Numbered from the stretch's first letter, positions 1-9,938 are shown. The stretch is 64,000 nt of DNA from an uncultured Sanguibacteroides sp. (GCF_900543425.1 NZ_UQRQ01000011.1:56828-120827), one strand, 5' to 3'. Translations and numbers: made by a program. The notes: generated by a model not told the origin, from the letters alone.

Positions 1-3000
1 GGTCGTATCCCTGAAAGAAACGAAACGCACGATATTAGAACTTTTATCATTTACTTCCAGAGGTGACGATTTTAAGGTGTAGTTTATTACACTATTATCT
101 AATAGACCTACATTACCCCGTATAAATAAAGCATTCAAAGCCCCTTTGACCTGAACGCCCAAATCAATAAAGGCTTTACCGTAAACCATGGTGGTATCAT
201 TTTGATCCACCTTGATCACCTGGAAATTTTTGGCATTTACAGTCGTATTCATTCGAATATCCGAAAATGAAGCGAAACTCACATCCCCTTGCAATTCCAT
301 CCGTTGACGATTGGGTGCAATTAGTCCGAAACCGTTAAATAACAACCGGTTATCTGTAATGGAAATCCGATTTGAATCTATTTGGAATAATGTACCGACA
401 GGTAGAACCGTCACGTGCCCTTGCTGAAATAAAAATCCTCCGTTAATCAGAGGATGTTCCAGATCCCCCCGAAAAGCGATCGCACCATGCAGGTCTCCCT
501 GCAAATCGACAAGACCGGAAGGAATAAAAGCATTTGCCACACGTAAAGGAAACTTGGGGATGTCTACATCTATAGACATACTCTTATCCTGATTCCCTGT
601 CAGGACCATTCCTTTGGCCAAAACAGTCTTATCTCCATCCAGGTGCAAGGCAAAGTCTATTTCATGAAGTTGTTCCCGGGTCAATCGATATCCTGCATCC
701 AACTCCAGATCTCCTACCCTTTGGTGTTCATAAAAAAATTGATCGAGCCGGATATTCCCGTTCACGTCCAATATATGTCCCTGATTCTTTAACTCCAAAC
801 CGGTAGAAAAGATTCCCGACATATTCGGGATAAAAGGTAACATCTCCGAAATTAGTCCCATGTCTATACCCTGAATATCAATACTCAAAGATTCTCCTGA
901 CCTGTCGGGCTCCCGATGAGACAACAACTTAAATTTCTTTTGCCCGCTTGTTAATTGCAAATCAGCCGACAAAGTCCTTTCCGGGGACAAACGAAGATAA
1001 TTATCTTGATTCACTTGCCAGGGGACATAACCGAAGATCAAAGAATCAGGAGCAATATTAAACGTGAATACACTATCGCGCAAAGTAAAATTCATCCCCA
1101 CGTTAACCGCCGTTTTTCCGGACAAGGTTTTTCCTTTCAAACGAGCATACAATTGGTCAAAAACGATTCCTCCGTTTAAAGATACCTGAGAAAAATTGGT
1201 TTGTATATCTTTTGAATCGTAAAGAGTCAACCCGTATTTCAATACAGCCCCTTCCTGCCATACACGAACCAACAAGCTGTCCGCACTCATTTTCTCCATA
1301 ACAATTCCCCTTACCTCCGTCGTAATATCCAATTCTTTTTCCCGAGGAACCCTCATGTCCACGTTCAAACTCTTAAACAGGATGCCGTTCATTTTTAAAT
1401 ATTGATTCAACAGATTGTTGTTTCCGGCTGTAACGTATAATCGGAAATCCGGTAAACTTCCCCGAATAGAGTCCATATCCAAAGCATACTCTTTTAACTG
1501 TTGAGCTACCCGCTCTCCGGTTGCCGTAAATCGACGGATCAATTCCTCTCTTCCCTCACAACTTTTAAAAGAAAACCTCAAATCACCCGTTTCCATATTC
1601 ACGTCTGTATTTTCCATTCCGCCGGAGGCTGATAAATCGAAATTACCCAAATTCAATTTTTGCCCCTTCTGGTCTAATTTGATTTCAGTGAGTTGTAATC
1701 GCAGGGAAGATTCTCCATCTGTCTTTAATGCTGCATCCAAATGAATCCCCGACGCAAAAGCCAACTCGTCCGGCATAAAATGCAATGCCTGCAAATCAAC
1801 CCGATGAACTTCTCCGTCCAAAACAGCACTATAATCTCCATGATCGGAATCCAGTCCGAAATTCAAATCCAAATACATGTCTTCAACCGGACTTTGTAAT
1901 TTGCCCTTTAGTTTGCCGGCAGCAAGAGCTATATTTAAGGTAATATTCTCGTATAAATATCCCCGGTAAACCAACGATTGTAATTCCAGGTTTGAAGTGG
2001 CAGTCGCCTTTTCCCAATCCAGTCCTCGGCCGGATGCGGAAAGATCCATCGTGATCATCCCCAATGAGTCTCCGGGAAGGAATTTAGCAAGATCCACCTG
2101 ATCGATATTCACTCCAAACCGATATGAATCCGTTTTCAATCCATAATGACCATTCAAATTAATCGCTCCTTTACCGGGAGTTATTCCTAATCTAAAACGA
2201 ACATCTCCATCGGACGCCACAACTCCTCCGTCCATTTCAATCGGACTGGGGATCCGGATTCCGGACGCGGAATCATTCATCCAGAAAGGAGATAAAAAAC
2301 TACTATCTTCTATTTTTGCGATAAAATCAAATGTACCTGTCAACCGTTCCGGGTCATTCCAAAAAGCAAGCGTTCCATTTCCGTCAAAAGAAAAACAGGA
2401 ATCCGAACGTAATTGTAAATATTGCAAATTGATCCGTTCCTGTGTCCCGTTTGCTTTTACTCCCAAATTTATGGATTTATCGTGTAATACATCCTTCAAT
2501 TGACTGCTACTATCCGGAACAAACAAGGCAATATCCCTACCGGCCACATTTCCCTGAGCCAATATTTCCATCGGAGTAGAGGAGTTCATACCAGACAAAC
2601 CGCTTCCCACTTTCGCTTGTAAAGAAAAATGACTGTATGGCGTTTCTACGGCCAAATCGGATAATGTCATAAACTCTTCTCCGATCTTTACTCGTCCCGA
2701 TAGATTACGAATATCCAACCCGTTCTTTTCCTGCAATCGTATACTCTTAATCACAGCAGCGACTTCCATCCCGCAATTATAAACGCTATCCATCACAACG
2801 GCTAAAGAATAGACATCGATCACCTCCGGAAAAACCTCACGATTCTCGTACTCGGGCCCCATCTTAAAACGTCCATCCTTCAAATCCAGCTCATTCACCT
2901 TTACTTCCCAAGCTGTAGTGTCTGCCACTTTCTTCTGTACGACAGGAGCCTCTTGGTCTGATTCCTCATCCTGATTTGTCGTCTGAAGTTCACAATAAGC

Positions 3001-3699
3001 TCCCTCCAATCCCAACCGTCGAATTGCAATTGACTGACTTCCCAAATCGACCAGACCGGCCTCCAACTCTCCATTTCCTATCCCGGTCCGAAGCCATCCC
3101 ATCGGTAATCCCATCATCTCGTAATTCACGTTTTTCAAAGAAATTTCATCCAACAAAAAACGCCATGCCAAGGGAGTAGCAACCGTATCGACAGAGTCTG
3201 CCGTTTCTTTACCCGCCCGGAATTTAACATTTCCATCCGCTAATAACAAAGAGTTTACCTCCGCATCCTGTCGATTCAAATCAGCCCTTCCTGCCTGTAA
3301 ACGCAATTGCCCCAAAACGACATCCAATTTCATCCCCGACAAGCCGTCGGATAAACGAACGACCACCTTTTCCAACAGCAAACGACGCACCTCAACTTCT
3401 TTTTTCAACAACTTAAGCAAAGATACATTGACCTGAATCTGCTCGGCAGCCAACAATGTATCTCCCTTTGTCCGCTCGGCATAAACTTTTTCCACGTAAA
3501 GATCTAAGGGAAACTTTAATAATATTCTTTTCACCGATAAATCTATCCCCAAATTTGCAGACGCGTAATCTTCGACTTTTGTCCTTACATAATCTTGAAT
3601 TGCCGGCACATATAAAAGTAATACGAGCAGCACGACGACTCCCCATAAAAACAATACGCCTCTCAAAACATATTTCAAAACCTTCCGTAAGACCTTCAT
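1..3699 (-). CDS. tamB: TamB/DUF490-like translocation and assembly module protein, C-terminus outside window
   Basis: An open frame runs leftwards from the ATG at 3697-3699 through position 1 without a stop, giving at least 1233 codons; the C-terminus lies outside the window. The N-terminus is a short basic stretch and one hydrophobic segment (about residues 9-32), followed by an AsmA-like start (RTKVEDYASANLGIDLSV) and then long repetitive beta-rich sequence. That is the layout of inner-membrane-anchored TamB proteins, which span the periplasm and work with Omp85 proteins in outer-membrane protein or lipid transport. Size and N-terminal pattern support the family; the diagnostic C-terminal DUF490 domain is not visible. 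Another large AsmA-like protein is the alternative. Confidence 0.8.
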   Translation of the reverse strand, partial: MKVLRKVLKYVLRGVLFLWGVVVLLVLLLYVPAIQDYVRTKVEDYASANLGIDLSVKRILLKFPLDLYVEKVYAERTKGDTLLAAEQIQVNVSLLKLLKKEVEVRRLLLEKVVVRLSDGLSGMKLDVVLGQLRLQAGRADLNRQDAEVNSLLLADGNVKFRAGKETADSVDTVATPLAWRFLLDEISLKNVNYEMMGLPMGWLRTGIGNGELEAGLVDLGSQSIAIRRLGLEGAYCELQTTNQDEESDQEAPVVQKKVADTTAWEVKVNELDLKDGRFKMGPEYENREVFPEVIDVYSLAVVMDSVYNCGMEVAAVIKSIRLQEKNGLDIRNLSGRVKIGEEFMTLSDLAVETPYSHFSLQAKVGSGLSGMNSSTPMEILAQGNVAGRDIALFVPDSSSQLKDVLHDKSINLGVKANGTQERINLQYLQLRSDSCFSFDGNGTLAFWNDPERLTGTFDFIAKIEDSSFLSPFWMNDSASGIRIPSPIEMDGGVVASDGDVRFRLGITPGKGAINLNGHYGLKTDSYRFGVNIDQVDLAKFLPGDSLGMITMDLSASGRGLDWEKATATSNLELQSLVYRGYLYENITLNIALAAGKLKGKLQSPVEDMYLDLNFGLDSDHGDYSAVLDGEVHRVDLQALHFMPDELAFASGIHLDAALKTDGESSLRLQLTEIKLDQKGQKLNLGNFDLSASGGMENTDVNMETGDLRFSFKSCEGREELIRRFTATGERVAQQLKEYALDMDSIRGSLPDFRLYVTAGNNNLLNQYLKMNGILFKSLNVDMRVPREKELDITTEVRGIVMEKMSADSLLVRVWQEGAVLKYGLTLYDSKDIQTNFSQVSLNGGIVFDQLYARLKGKTLSGKTAVNVGMNFTLRDSVFTFNIAPDSLIFGYVPWQVNQDNYLRLSPERTLSADLQLTSGQKKFKLLSHREPDRSGESLSIDIQGIDMGLISEMLPFIPNMSGIFSTGLELKNQGHILDVNGNIRLDQFFYEHQRVGDLELDAGYRLTREQLHEIDFALHLDGDKTVLAKGMVLTGNQDKSMSIDVDIPKFPLRVANAFIPSGLVDLQGDLHGAIAFRGDLEHPLINGGFLFQQGHVTVLPVGTLFQIDSNRISITDNRLLFNGFGLIAPNRQRMELQGDVSFASFSDIRMNTTVNAKNFQVIKVDQNDTTMVYGKAFIDLGVQVKGALNALFIRGNVGLLDNSVINYTLKSSPLEVNDKSSNIVRFVSFRDTT

Positions 3700-3965
3700 T
3701 TTCTTTTACAGTCAAAAATCCCAACAAAACTACAATTATTTCTTTTCAATTCCCTACCTACAACATCTTAAATCTCTTTTCAGTCGCTATCCCCGAAGAA
3801 TGCTACCACTTCTCCATCTTCTTCATAAGGAATAACCTCTTAAATTTATTTCAACGAATAACTCGAAATACAAGTTACGAAAACCCATCCATTTGCCTAC
3901 TCTCAAAAAACGTAGAATAAGCATTTAGCTATCAATTCATTATATTAAATATCAATTCATGCCGT

Positions 3966-3996
3966 TTTTTTTCCTCGTTTTTTTTTCGTAATCTTG
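3966..3996 (+). promoter_or_regulatory. Candidate promoter for the carboxyltransferase genes
   Basis: The 3700-4061 gap is AT-rich and holds no gene I can support. It contains TAATCTTG at 3989-3996, one mismatch from the Bacteroidetes -7 box TAnnTTTG, with a T-rich -33 region 19 bp upstream. Transcription from here would give a 5' UTR of about 60 nt before the start codon at 4062. The match is imperfect. Confidence 0.35.
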
Positions 3997-4061
3997 CAAA
4001 CTGGTAGGTGTGTTTTTTCTAAAAAAGAATGACACATTATTTATTAACCAAAATGTAAAAT

Positions 4062-5606
4062 ATGTCACTTAAAAGAAATGTTCTTGATTTAAGAAAGAGA
4101 AAAGAGATTGTTCTTCAAGGAGGTGGCGAAGAGGCGATTAAGAAGCAGGCTGCCATGGGAAAATTGACAGCTCGCGAACGAATTGAAGCCATTCTCGACA
4201 AAGATTCTTTCCACGAATACGACATGTTCGTAGAGCATCAGGCAAAAGATTTTGACATGGATAAAAAGGTTCTTCACGGGGACGGTGTGATCATCGGTAC
4301 CGGTACCATTTACGGTGAACCTGTATGTATTTATGCACAAGATTTTACGGTAGCAGGAGGTTCTTTAGGACTCATGCATGCCCGCAAAATCACCAAAATC
4401 ATGGACCATGCTTTGAAAATGCGTATGCCTTTAATCGGTATTAACGATTCCGGTGGTGCCCGTATTCAAGAAGGAGTCGACTCTTTAGCCGGATACGGAG
4501 AAATTTTCTTCCGCAATACCCAAGCATCAGGAGTAATCCCCCAATTATCTGTTATTTTAGGTCCTTGTGCGGGAGGAGCTGTTTATTCTCCGGCCTTGAC
4601 TGACTTCGTTTTCGTGGTAGATAATATCTCTAAAATGTTTATTACAGGACCTGAGGTCGTGAAAACAGTTCTGGGAGAAGAAATTTCCATGGAAGAGTTA
4701 GGCGGAGCAAAAGTACATAGTCAAGTTAGTGGAAACGCCCATTTCTTCGCACCAACCGAGCACGAATGTTTTGAGCAAATCAAAAAATTACTAACCTTCA
4801 TTCCGTGGAGTAATCAAGCGAAAGCAAAACCATTCCCACCTAAACCTCCCAAACCGGAATACAAAATTGAAAAAATAGTTCCAGCAGATCCGACTCAACC
4901 TTATGACGTGAGAGACGTTATCAGGGCCGTAGCCGATGACTCGGATTTCTTGGAAGTTCAACAAGAATTTGCACAGAATATCGTTGTAGGTTTCGGCCGT
5001 ATCGACGGAGAAACAATCGGTTTCGTGGCCAACCAACCCTGTGTCTTGGCAGGTGTATTGGACTGTGACTCCTCTGATAAAGCCGGAAGATTCATTCGTT
5101 TCTGTGATGCTTTCAATATTCCATTGGTAACTTTCGAGGACATGCCGGGATATTTACCGGGAGCGGAACAAGAACACATGGGAGTTATTCGTCACGGAGC
5201 CAAAGTTTTATATGCTTACAGTGAAGCTACCGTACCCAAAGTAACCGTTATCTTAAGAAAGGCTTACGGAGGAGGTTATATTGCCATGAACTCCCGTCAT
5301 TTGAAAGCAGACTTCATGTTCGCGTGGCCAACAGCCGAAATTGCGGTAATGGGCCCGGAAGGTGCTGCCAACATTATTTTTAGAAAAGAGATCATGTCGG
5401 CCGAAAATCCGGAAGAGATGCGCAAAATTAAGGTAGCCGAATACCGGGAAAAATTTGCGAATCCCTATGTAGCTGCATCTAAAGGTTACATCGACTCTGT
5501 TATCGAACCGGAAGAGACCCGGAAAATATTAAAACACTCTATCGAGGTATCCAGCAATAAATCGGTTATGACTCCTGCTAAAAAACACGGGATTCCTCCA
5601 TTTTAA
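4062..5606 (+). CDS. mmdA: Acyl-CoA carboxyltransferase subunit (methylmalonyl-CoA decarboxylase alpha / propionyl-CoA carboxylase beta type)
   Basis: This 514-residue protein has the full length and two-domain crotonase-like layout of biotin-dependent carboxyltransferases. Visible motifs are GGARIQEGV (131-139), the oxyanion-hole GPCAGGA (167-173) and a C-terminal AYGGGYIAM near residue 400. The family moves CO2 between methylmalonyl-CoA or propionyl-CoA and carboxybiotin. In Bacteroidales it takes part in the succinate-propionate route. A biotin carrier follows after 17 bp, which supports a working complex. No membrane decarboxylase (beta) subunit or biotin carboxylase is nearby, so the choice between Na+-pumping decarboxylase, carboxylase and transcarboxylase cannot be made here. 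Confidence 0.92.
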   Translation: MSLKRNVLDLRKRKEIVLQGGGEEAIKKQAAMGKLTARERIEAILDKDSFHEYDMFVEHQAKDFDMDKKVLHGDGVIIGTGTIYGEPVCIYAQDFTVAGGSLGLMHARKITKIMDHALKMRMPLIGINDSGGARIQEGVDSLAGYGEIFFRNTQASGVIPQLSVILGPCAGGAVYSPALTDFVFVVDNISKMFITGPEVVKTVLGEEISMEELGGAKVHSQVSGNAHFFAPTEHECFEQIKKLLTFIPWSNQAKAKPFPPKPPKPEYKIEKIVPADPTQPYDVRDVIRAVADDSDFLEVQQEFAQNIVVGFGRIDGETIGFVANQPCVLAGVLDCDSSDKAGRFIRFCDAFNIPLVTFEDMPGYLPGAEQEHMGVIRHGAKVLYAYSEATVPKVTVILRKAYGGGYIAMNSRHLKADFMFAWPTAEIAVMGPEGAANIIFRKEIMSAENPEEMRKIKVAEYREKFANPYVAASKGYIDSVIEPEETRKILKHSIEVSSNKSVMTPAKKHGIPPF

Positions 5607-5623
5607 CTTTAAAACATACCACG

Positions 5624-5938
5624 ATGAGCAATTGTAAATACGATAGCCTGGAAATTGACGGGTTAAAATACAAAACTCACCTGACGACAAAATTTACCAA
5701 TCGTCAGAAATGGGAAAAACCGGATCCGGGAAATGTTACGACTCACATTCCGGGATCCATTATAGATATCTATGTTCAAGAGGGACAAGAGGTTGAAGCG
5801 GGTGATCTGTTATGCCTGCTGGAAGCCATGAAGATGCACAATAAAGTGCTCGCTCCGATTTCCGGACATGTAAAAAAAATCCATGTAAAAAAAGGAGACA
5901 AACTTCCCAAAGACACGTCAATGTTCGAGATAGAATAA
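5624..5938 (+). CDS. mmdC: Biotin carboxyl carrier subunit
   Basis: This 104-residue protein ends in a biotinyl/lipoyl domain with the classic EAMKMHN motif; Lys70 is the expected biotinylation site. The first 35 residues are a short polar extension unlike the long Pro/Ala linker of many decarboxylase gamma subunits. It lies 17 bp after the carboxyltransferase gene and is followed at once by a strong terminator, so the two genes form a short operon. The product carries CO2 between active sites. The symbol is by analogy; it could equally serve an acyl-CoA carboxylase. Confidence 0.88.
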   Translation: MSNCKYDSLEIDGLKYKTHLTTKFTNRQKWEKPDPGNVTTHIPGSIIDIYVQEGQEVEAGDLLCLLEAMKMHNKVLAPISGHVKKIHVKKGDKLPKDTSMFEIE

Positions 5939-5941
5939 CGA

Positions 5942-5965
5942 AAAGCCGCCCTTCGGGGCGGCTTT
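5942..5965 (+). terminator. Terminator after the biotin carrier gene
   Basis: A perfect 10-bp stem AAAGCCGCCC / GGGCGGCTTT closes a TTCG tetraloop directly after the stop codon. The T-run is short. The next gene on the same strand starts 16 bp further on, so this may be partial or separate the two transcription units. Confidence 0.8.
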
Positions 5966-5981
5966 AAACAAACCTAACATC

Positions 5982-6899
5982 ATGAGTTTCTTCAAAGCGA
6001 TAGACATCGTTAAAACTTATACCCAACACGTAGCCTTAGATCATGTTTCCATTGACATCCCGGAAGGCTCAATCTACGGCCTATTAGGTCCCAACGGAGC
6101 GGGAAAAACTTCTTTAATTCGAATCATTAACCAAATCACCGCTCCCGATGCCGGAGAACTGTTATTCAAAGGTAATCCTTTACAACGGTCAGACGTAAAC
6201 CATATCGGTTATTTGCCGGAGGAACGGGGATTGTACAAAAAGATGAGAGTCGGAGAACAAGCTGTATACCTCGCCCGCCTCAAGGGTATAAGCAAAAAAG
6301 AGGCTATTGACCGATTGAAAATGTGGTTTGAAAAATTCGAAATCGGAAACTGGTGGGACAGGAAAGTGGAAGAATTATCAAAAGGTATGGCGCAAAAAGT
6401 TCAATTTATCACCACCGTACTCCACGAACCGGAATTATTGATCTTCGATGAACCTTTCAGCGGATTTGATCCTATCAATGTGGAGCTACTGAAAAGAGAA
6501 ATTCTGGAATTACGGCGTAAAGGTACAACTATCATTTTCTCCACTCATAACATGGCATCCGTCGAAGAAATTTGCAGTCACATCGCTTTGATTAACAAGT
6601 CCCGGAAAATTATCGAAGGCCCCATTAATCAAATCCGGGAAAAATACGCGAGCAATACTTATAAATTAACTTGCAGGTACAATTCTCAATTTCTCCCGGA
6701 ACAAATTCTCGGAAACGAATTCGAAATCATATCTCAACGGATAGAAGGAGATATGCAGGAAATCGTTCTGCAACAAACCCGACCTTGTACCTCGAATATC
6801 TTATTAAACAGGGTATTACCCGAAACCGAAATCATTTCTTTCCAAAAAATCATTCCCGGAATGAACGATATTTTTATTAAACTGGTAAAAGAGCAATAA
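5982..6899 (+). CDS. natA: ABC transporter ATP-binding protein, NatA type
   Basis: This 305-residue ATPase has Walker A GPNGAGKTS (36-44), a signature LSKGMAQKVQ near residue 130, and Walker B LLIFDEPFSGFDP near 152-164, followed by the switch histidine in FSTHN. A C-terminal extension of about 85 residues is typical of NatA-like DrrA-class ATPases. The next gene, 12 bp downstream, encodes the matching ABC-2 permease, so the pair is an exporter. Sodium export is the founding activity of the class; the substrate here is not shown by the sequence. Confidence 0.88.
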   Translation: MSFFKAIDIVKTYTQHVALDHVSIDIPEGSIYGLLGPNGAGKTSLIRIINQITAPDAGELLFKGNPLQRSDVNHIGYLPEERGLYKKMRVGEQAVYLARLKGISKKEAIDRLKMWFEKFEIGNWWDRKVEELSKGMAQKVQFITTVLHEPELLIFDEPFSGFDPINVELLKREILELRRKGTTIIFSTHNMASVEEICSHIALINKSRKIIEGPINQIREKYASNTYKLTCRYNSQFLPEQILGNEFEIISQRIEGDMQEIVLQQTRPCTSNILLNRVLPETEIISFQKIIPGMNDIFIKLVKEQ

Positions 6900-6911
6900 G
6901 ATTAAACTACT

Positions 6912-8246
6912 ATGAACAAAACTTTAATTATTATCAACCGGGAATTCACGACAAGGGTTCGCAAAAAAACATTCCTGATCGTCACGATCTTCGTCCCGAT
7001 TCTTTTTGCTTTATTTTATGCTTTTTTAATGTGGATGTTATTAAGAAACGATCAGCAAAAACGGGATATTGCTGTCATCAACCACTCTTCTATCGAACAA
7101 CCTTTTAAGCAGATTAACAATACCACTTTCACCTATTTGGATCAGGATATTCCGGAAAGTGATTTTGCTCAATACTTGAAACAAAACAATTTATACGCCA
7201 TCGCAATCATTCCTCAAGAAGTAATGCGAGACGGTGAATTTTCTATTTATTCGCTTTCTCAGGTTCCCATGGAGTTAAAGAACGAATTTTCTGCCCAATT
7301 GCGTCAGAAGATTGAAAGTATCAAACGTTCACAAGTCATTGCGGAAAGCCAAATTCCCGATTTGGAAGAAAGGTTACAGAACACGAGAACCCCCGTATTG
7401 GTTCGGACGATGGTCGTATCGGGAAAAGGTGACGTCAAAGAAAGCTCTTCAGAGATCGCCTCAATCATAGGGCTTGTTCCGGGAATCATCATCTATTTCT
7501 TTATTTTCATGTATGCCTCTCAGGTTTTAAAAGGAGTTATCGAAGAAAAAACGAACCGAATCATTGAAGTGCTCGTCTCCTCCGTAAAACCTTTTCAGTT
7601 TCTTCTGGGCAAGATCATCGGGGTCGCTGCTGTCGGTCTTTTGCAATTCCTTATCTGGATAGTGATATGCCTGTTCGTAATCATTATCGTACAAGTCGCT
7701 TTCATGCCTAATATAGACATAGAAGCCCTGAAAAACGCAACCGATTTAGGAATAATGGCTCAAGATTCGACCTTTAATCCGCAGCAACTTGCCATCATTC
7801 AAAGTCTCGTGAAGACAATAGACCCTTCATTCATTCTCAAATTCATCGGGACCTTTCTTTTTTATTTTATGGGAGGGTATCTATTGTATGCTTCTTTGTT
7901 TGCAGCCATAGGTGCAGCCGTCGATAACGAAACGGACTCGCAGCAATTTATGACTCCCCTGTCTATCATCCTGGTTGTTGCTTTCTATATCGGTATAGCT
8001 GCCATGAAAAATCCGGATTCGTCAATAGCATTCTGGGGTTCATTGATTCCGTTTACTTCTCCTGTTGTTATGCTTGTCCGAATTCCTTTTGGAGTCCCCA
8101 TGTGGGAAATCATAACGTCTATGCTCGTCTTGGTTGCCGCTTTTTTGTTCTTCACTTGGTTATCCGGTAAGATCTATCGCATTGGTATTCTGATGTATGG
8201 CAAAAAAGTTACTTGGAAAGAATTATACAAGTGGTTAAAATATTAA
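6912..8246 (+). CDS. natB: ABC-2 family exporter permease, NatB type
   Basis: This 444-residue membrane protein has an N-terminal segment (about 22-43), an extracytoplasmic domain of roughly 140 residues, and a bundle of hydrophobic segments from about 185 to 435. The sequence EEKTNRIIEVLVSSVKP after the second membrane segment is the conserved cytoplasmic coupling motif of the NatB/ABC-2 group. It is co-transcribed with the ATPase before it. Substrate unknown; Na+ or a small toxic compound is possible. Confidence 0.85.
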   Translation: MNKTLIIINREFTTRVRKKTFLIVTIFVPILFALFYAFLMWMLLRNDQQKRDIAVINHSSIEQPFKQINNTTFTYLDQDIPESDFAQYLKQNNLYAIAIIPQEVMRDGEFSIYSLSQVPMELKNEFSAQLRQKIESIKRSQVIAESQIPDLEERLQNTRTPVLVRTMVVSGKGDVKESSSEIASIIGLVPGIIIYFFIFMYASQVLKGVIEEKTNRIIEVLVSSVKPFQFLLGKIIGVAAVGLLQFLIWIVICLFVIIIVQVAFMPNIDIEALKNATDLGIMAQDSTFNPQQLAIIQSLVKTIDPSFILKFIGTFLFYFMGGYLLYASLFAAIGAAVDNETDSQQFMTPLSIILVVAFYIGIAAMKNPDSSIAFWGSLIPFTSPVVMLVRIPFGVPMWEIITSMLVLVAAFLFFTWLSGKIYRIGILMYGKKVTWKELYKWLKY

Positions 8247-8250
8247 ACGA

Positions 8251-8275
8251 AACCGGGTAGTGCTACTACCCGGTT
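8251..8275 (+). terminator. Terminator after the exporter permease gene
   Basis: A perfect 10-bp stem AACCGGGTAG / CTACCCGGTT with loop TGCTA starts 5 bases after the stop codon. Confidence 0.75.
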
Positions 8276-8471
8276 GACAACACCACCTCTGTCACCAACA
8301 TGAACACTTATCTCTCAACCGCATCTTCAATTTCTCTATAGAAATTTAATCTTTCCTAATACCTGGTAACCTCACGCTACATATCACGTATACTCCAACG
8401 ATCTTTGTTTTCGAACGGATAACCAGTTCTTATTTCATGCCCCAGTCTGTTACTTTGCTTATCATACAAAA

Positions 8472-8593
8472 AAGAGCAGGGTTCCTCACTTTTCCAAAGT
8501 ATACACGGATAAATACACGTGCGAGGAATTCCCTGCTCTTATATAATAAGACGGATTCATCTATGCGGTATTTACCCGATAAATATACTTTGG
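8472..8593. other. Intergenic segment with two interleaved inverted repeats
   Basis: The 8276-8640 stretch holds no convincing gene. It contains a long imperfect inverted repeat (8472-8487 against 8523-8540, core AAGAGCAGGG / CCCTGCTCTT). In its loop lies CCAAAGTATA (8494-8503), whose exact reverse complement TATACTTTGG sits outside the hairpin at 8584-8593. The pairings interleave as in a pseudoknot. It may be a structured small RNA or a 3' UTR element between convergent genes. Confidence 0.4.
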
Positions 8594-8640
8594 CAAAACA
8601 AAGGTACAAAATTGTTTAAATTAATAAAGTTTCAAGGCAT

Positions 8641-8664
8641 AAAAAAAGCGGCCCGAAGGCCGCT
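8641..8664 (-). terminator. Terminator of the serC-serA-DUF1015 cluster
   Basis: On the minus strand AGCGGCC-TTCG-GGCCGCT is followed by a run of seven T, a textbook intrinsic terminator just past the stop of the DUF1015 gene. Confidence 0.9.
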
Positions 8665-8668
8665 ATAA

Positions 8669-9919
8669 TCAGATTTTATGAATTACCATTCCGGAACGAA
8701 GCTTTGGTTCAAACCAAGTAGTTTTCGGTGGCATGATATTACCAGTATCTGCAATATTTATCAATTGCTCCATAGAAACAGGATAAAGGGCAAAAGCCAC
8801 TTTCATTTCGCCATTATCAACACGACGTTTCAATTCGCCCAAACCACGAATTCCGCCGACGAAGTCAATGCGGGTAGAACGACGCAAGTCCTGAATATCA
8901 AGAATATCCGCTAATACATGATTGGAAAGGATAGTCACATCCAATACTCCGATAGGATCATTATCGTCGTAACTTCCTGCTTTGGCTGTCAGCTTGTACC
9001 ATTTTCCTCCCAAATACATGCTAAACTCATGCAATTTAGACGGATGGTAAATTTCCGTTCCCATACATTCTACGGTGAAATGATCGGCTAACTTAGCCAA
9101 TAATTCCTCTTCGGTCAACCCGTTCAAATCTCTCACAACCCGGTTGTAGTCGATAATTTTCAACTGAGTATCCGGGAAATGTACTGCCATGAAAAAGTTA
9201 TACTCTTCCGTTCCGTCATGATTCGGATTCTTAGATTTGAACTCAGCTCCGATGCGAGCAGCCGCAGCCGTTCTATGATGTCCGTCAGCCACATAAGTAT
9301 AAGGAACTTTTGTGGCAAATAACTCTTCCAAACGTTTATTGGTCTCCGGACAATTGATAGCCCAAAAATGATGTCCGAAGCCATCTTCCGCCACAAAATC
9401 ATAATCGGCTTCCCGGTTTTTCACGATATCCTCCACGATAGCGTCGATTTCAGGAACAGCCTTATAGGCAAAAAATACAGGTTCCAGATTGGCTTTCACG
9501 TAACGGGTCAAGATCATACGATCCTCTTCCTTATCCGGACGGGTCAGTTCATGTTTTTTAATGACTCCGTTCATGTAATCTTCACAAGCAGCACAACCCA
9601 CGATACCGTATTGAGTTCTTCCCTCCATCGTCTGAGCATAAATATAAAACTTAGGTTCGGCATCCTGCACTAACCAGTTTTTATCCTGGAACATTTTAAA
9701 GTTCTCTACGCTCTTATTATAAACGGTTTCGGAATGAATATCCGTACCAGGAGCACAATCTATTTCCGCACGGGTCACATGCAATAAAGAACGAGGCTTT
9801 CCGGCAGCCATTTGAGCGGCTTCCTCCGAGTTCATCACATCATAAGGCAGACACGCCAACTCTTCGCAAACCTCTTGGGTTGGTGGACGTAATCCTTTAA
9901 ATGGTTTTACTATAGCCAT
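8669..9919 (-). CDS. DUF1015 family protein in a serine biosynthesis cluster
   Basis: This 416-residue soluble protein fits DUF1015 in length and motifs: an N-terminal FKGLRP start, CLPYDVM near residue 25, and VADGHHR (210-216) with an alanine-rich helix after it. It is the last gene of a leftward serC-serA-DUF1015 cluster. The DGHHR motif resembles the signature of the ParB/Srx fold, which includes free serine kinases such as SerK and SbnI. No phosphoserine phosphatase is seen in the window. A role in phosphoserine metabolism is therefore an attractive inference, not a demonstrated function. Confidence 0.85.
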   Translation of the reverse strand: MAIVKPFKGLRPPTQEVCEELACLPYDVMNSEEAAQMAAGKPRSLLHVTRAEIDCAPGTDIHSETVYNKSVENFKMFQDKNWLVQDAEPKFYIYAQTMEGRTQYGIVGCAACEDYMNGVIKKHELTRPDKEEDRMILTRYVKANLEPVFFAYKAVPEIDAIVEDIVKNREADYDFVAEDGFGHHFWAINCPETNKRLEELFATKVPYTYVADGHHRTAAAARIGAEFKSKNPNHDGTEEYNFFMAVHFPDTQLKIIDYNRVVRDLNGLTEEELLAKLADHFTVECMGTEIYHPSKLHEFSMYLGGKWYKLTAKAGSYDDNDPIGVLDVTILSNHVLADILDIQDLRRSTRIDFVGGIRGLGELKRRVDNGEMKVAFALYPVSMEQLINIADTGNIMPPKTTWFEPKLRSGMVIHKI

Positions 9920-9938
9920 ACTTAATTTTAGATTTAAT

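Noticed and set aside
8437..8619. 60-codon open frame in the gap after natB
   Set aside because: It coincides with the interleaved inverted repeats, has no ribosome site and no protein-like character.
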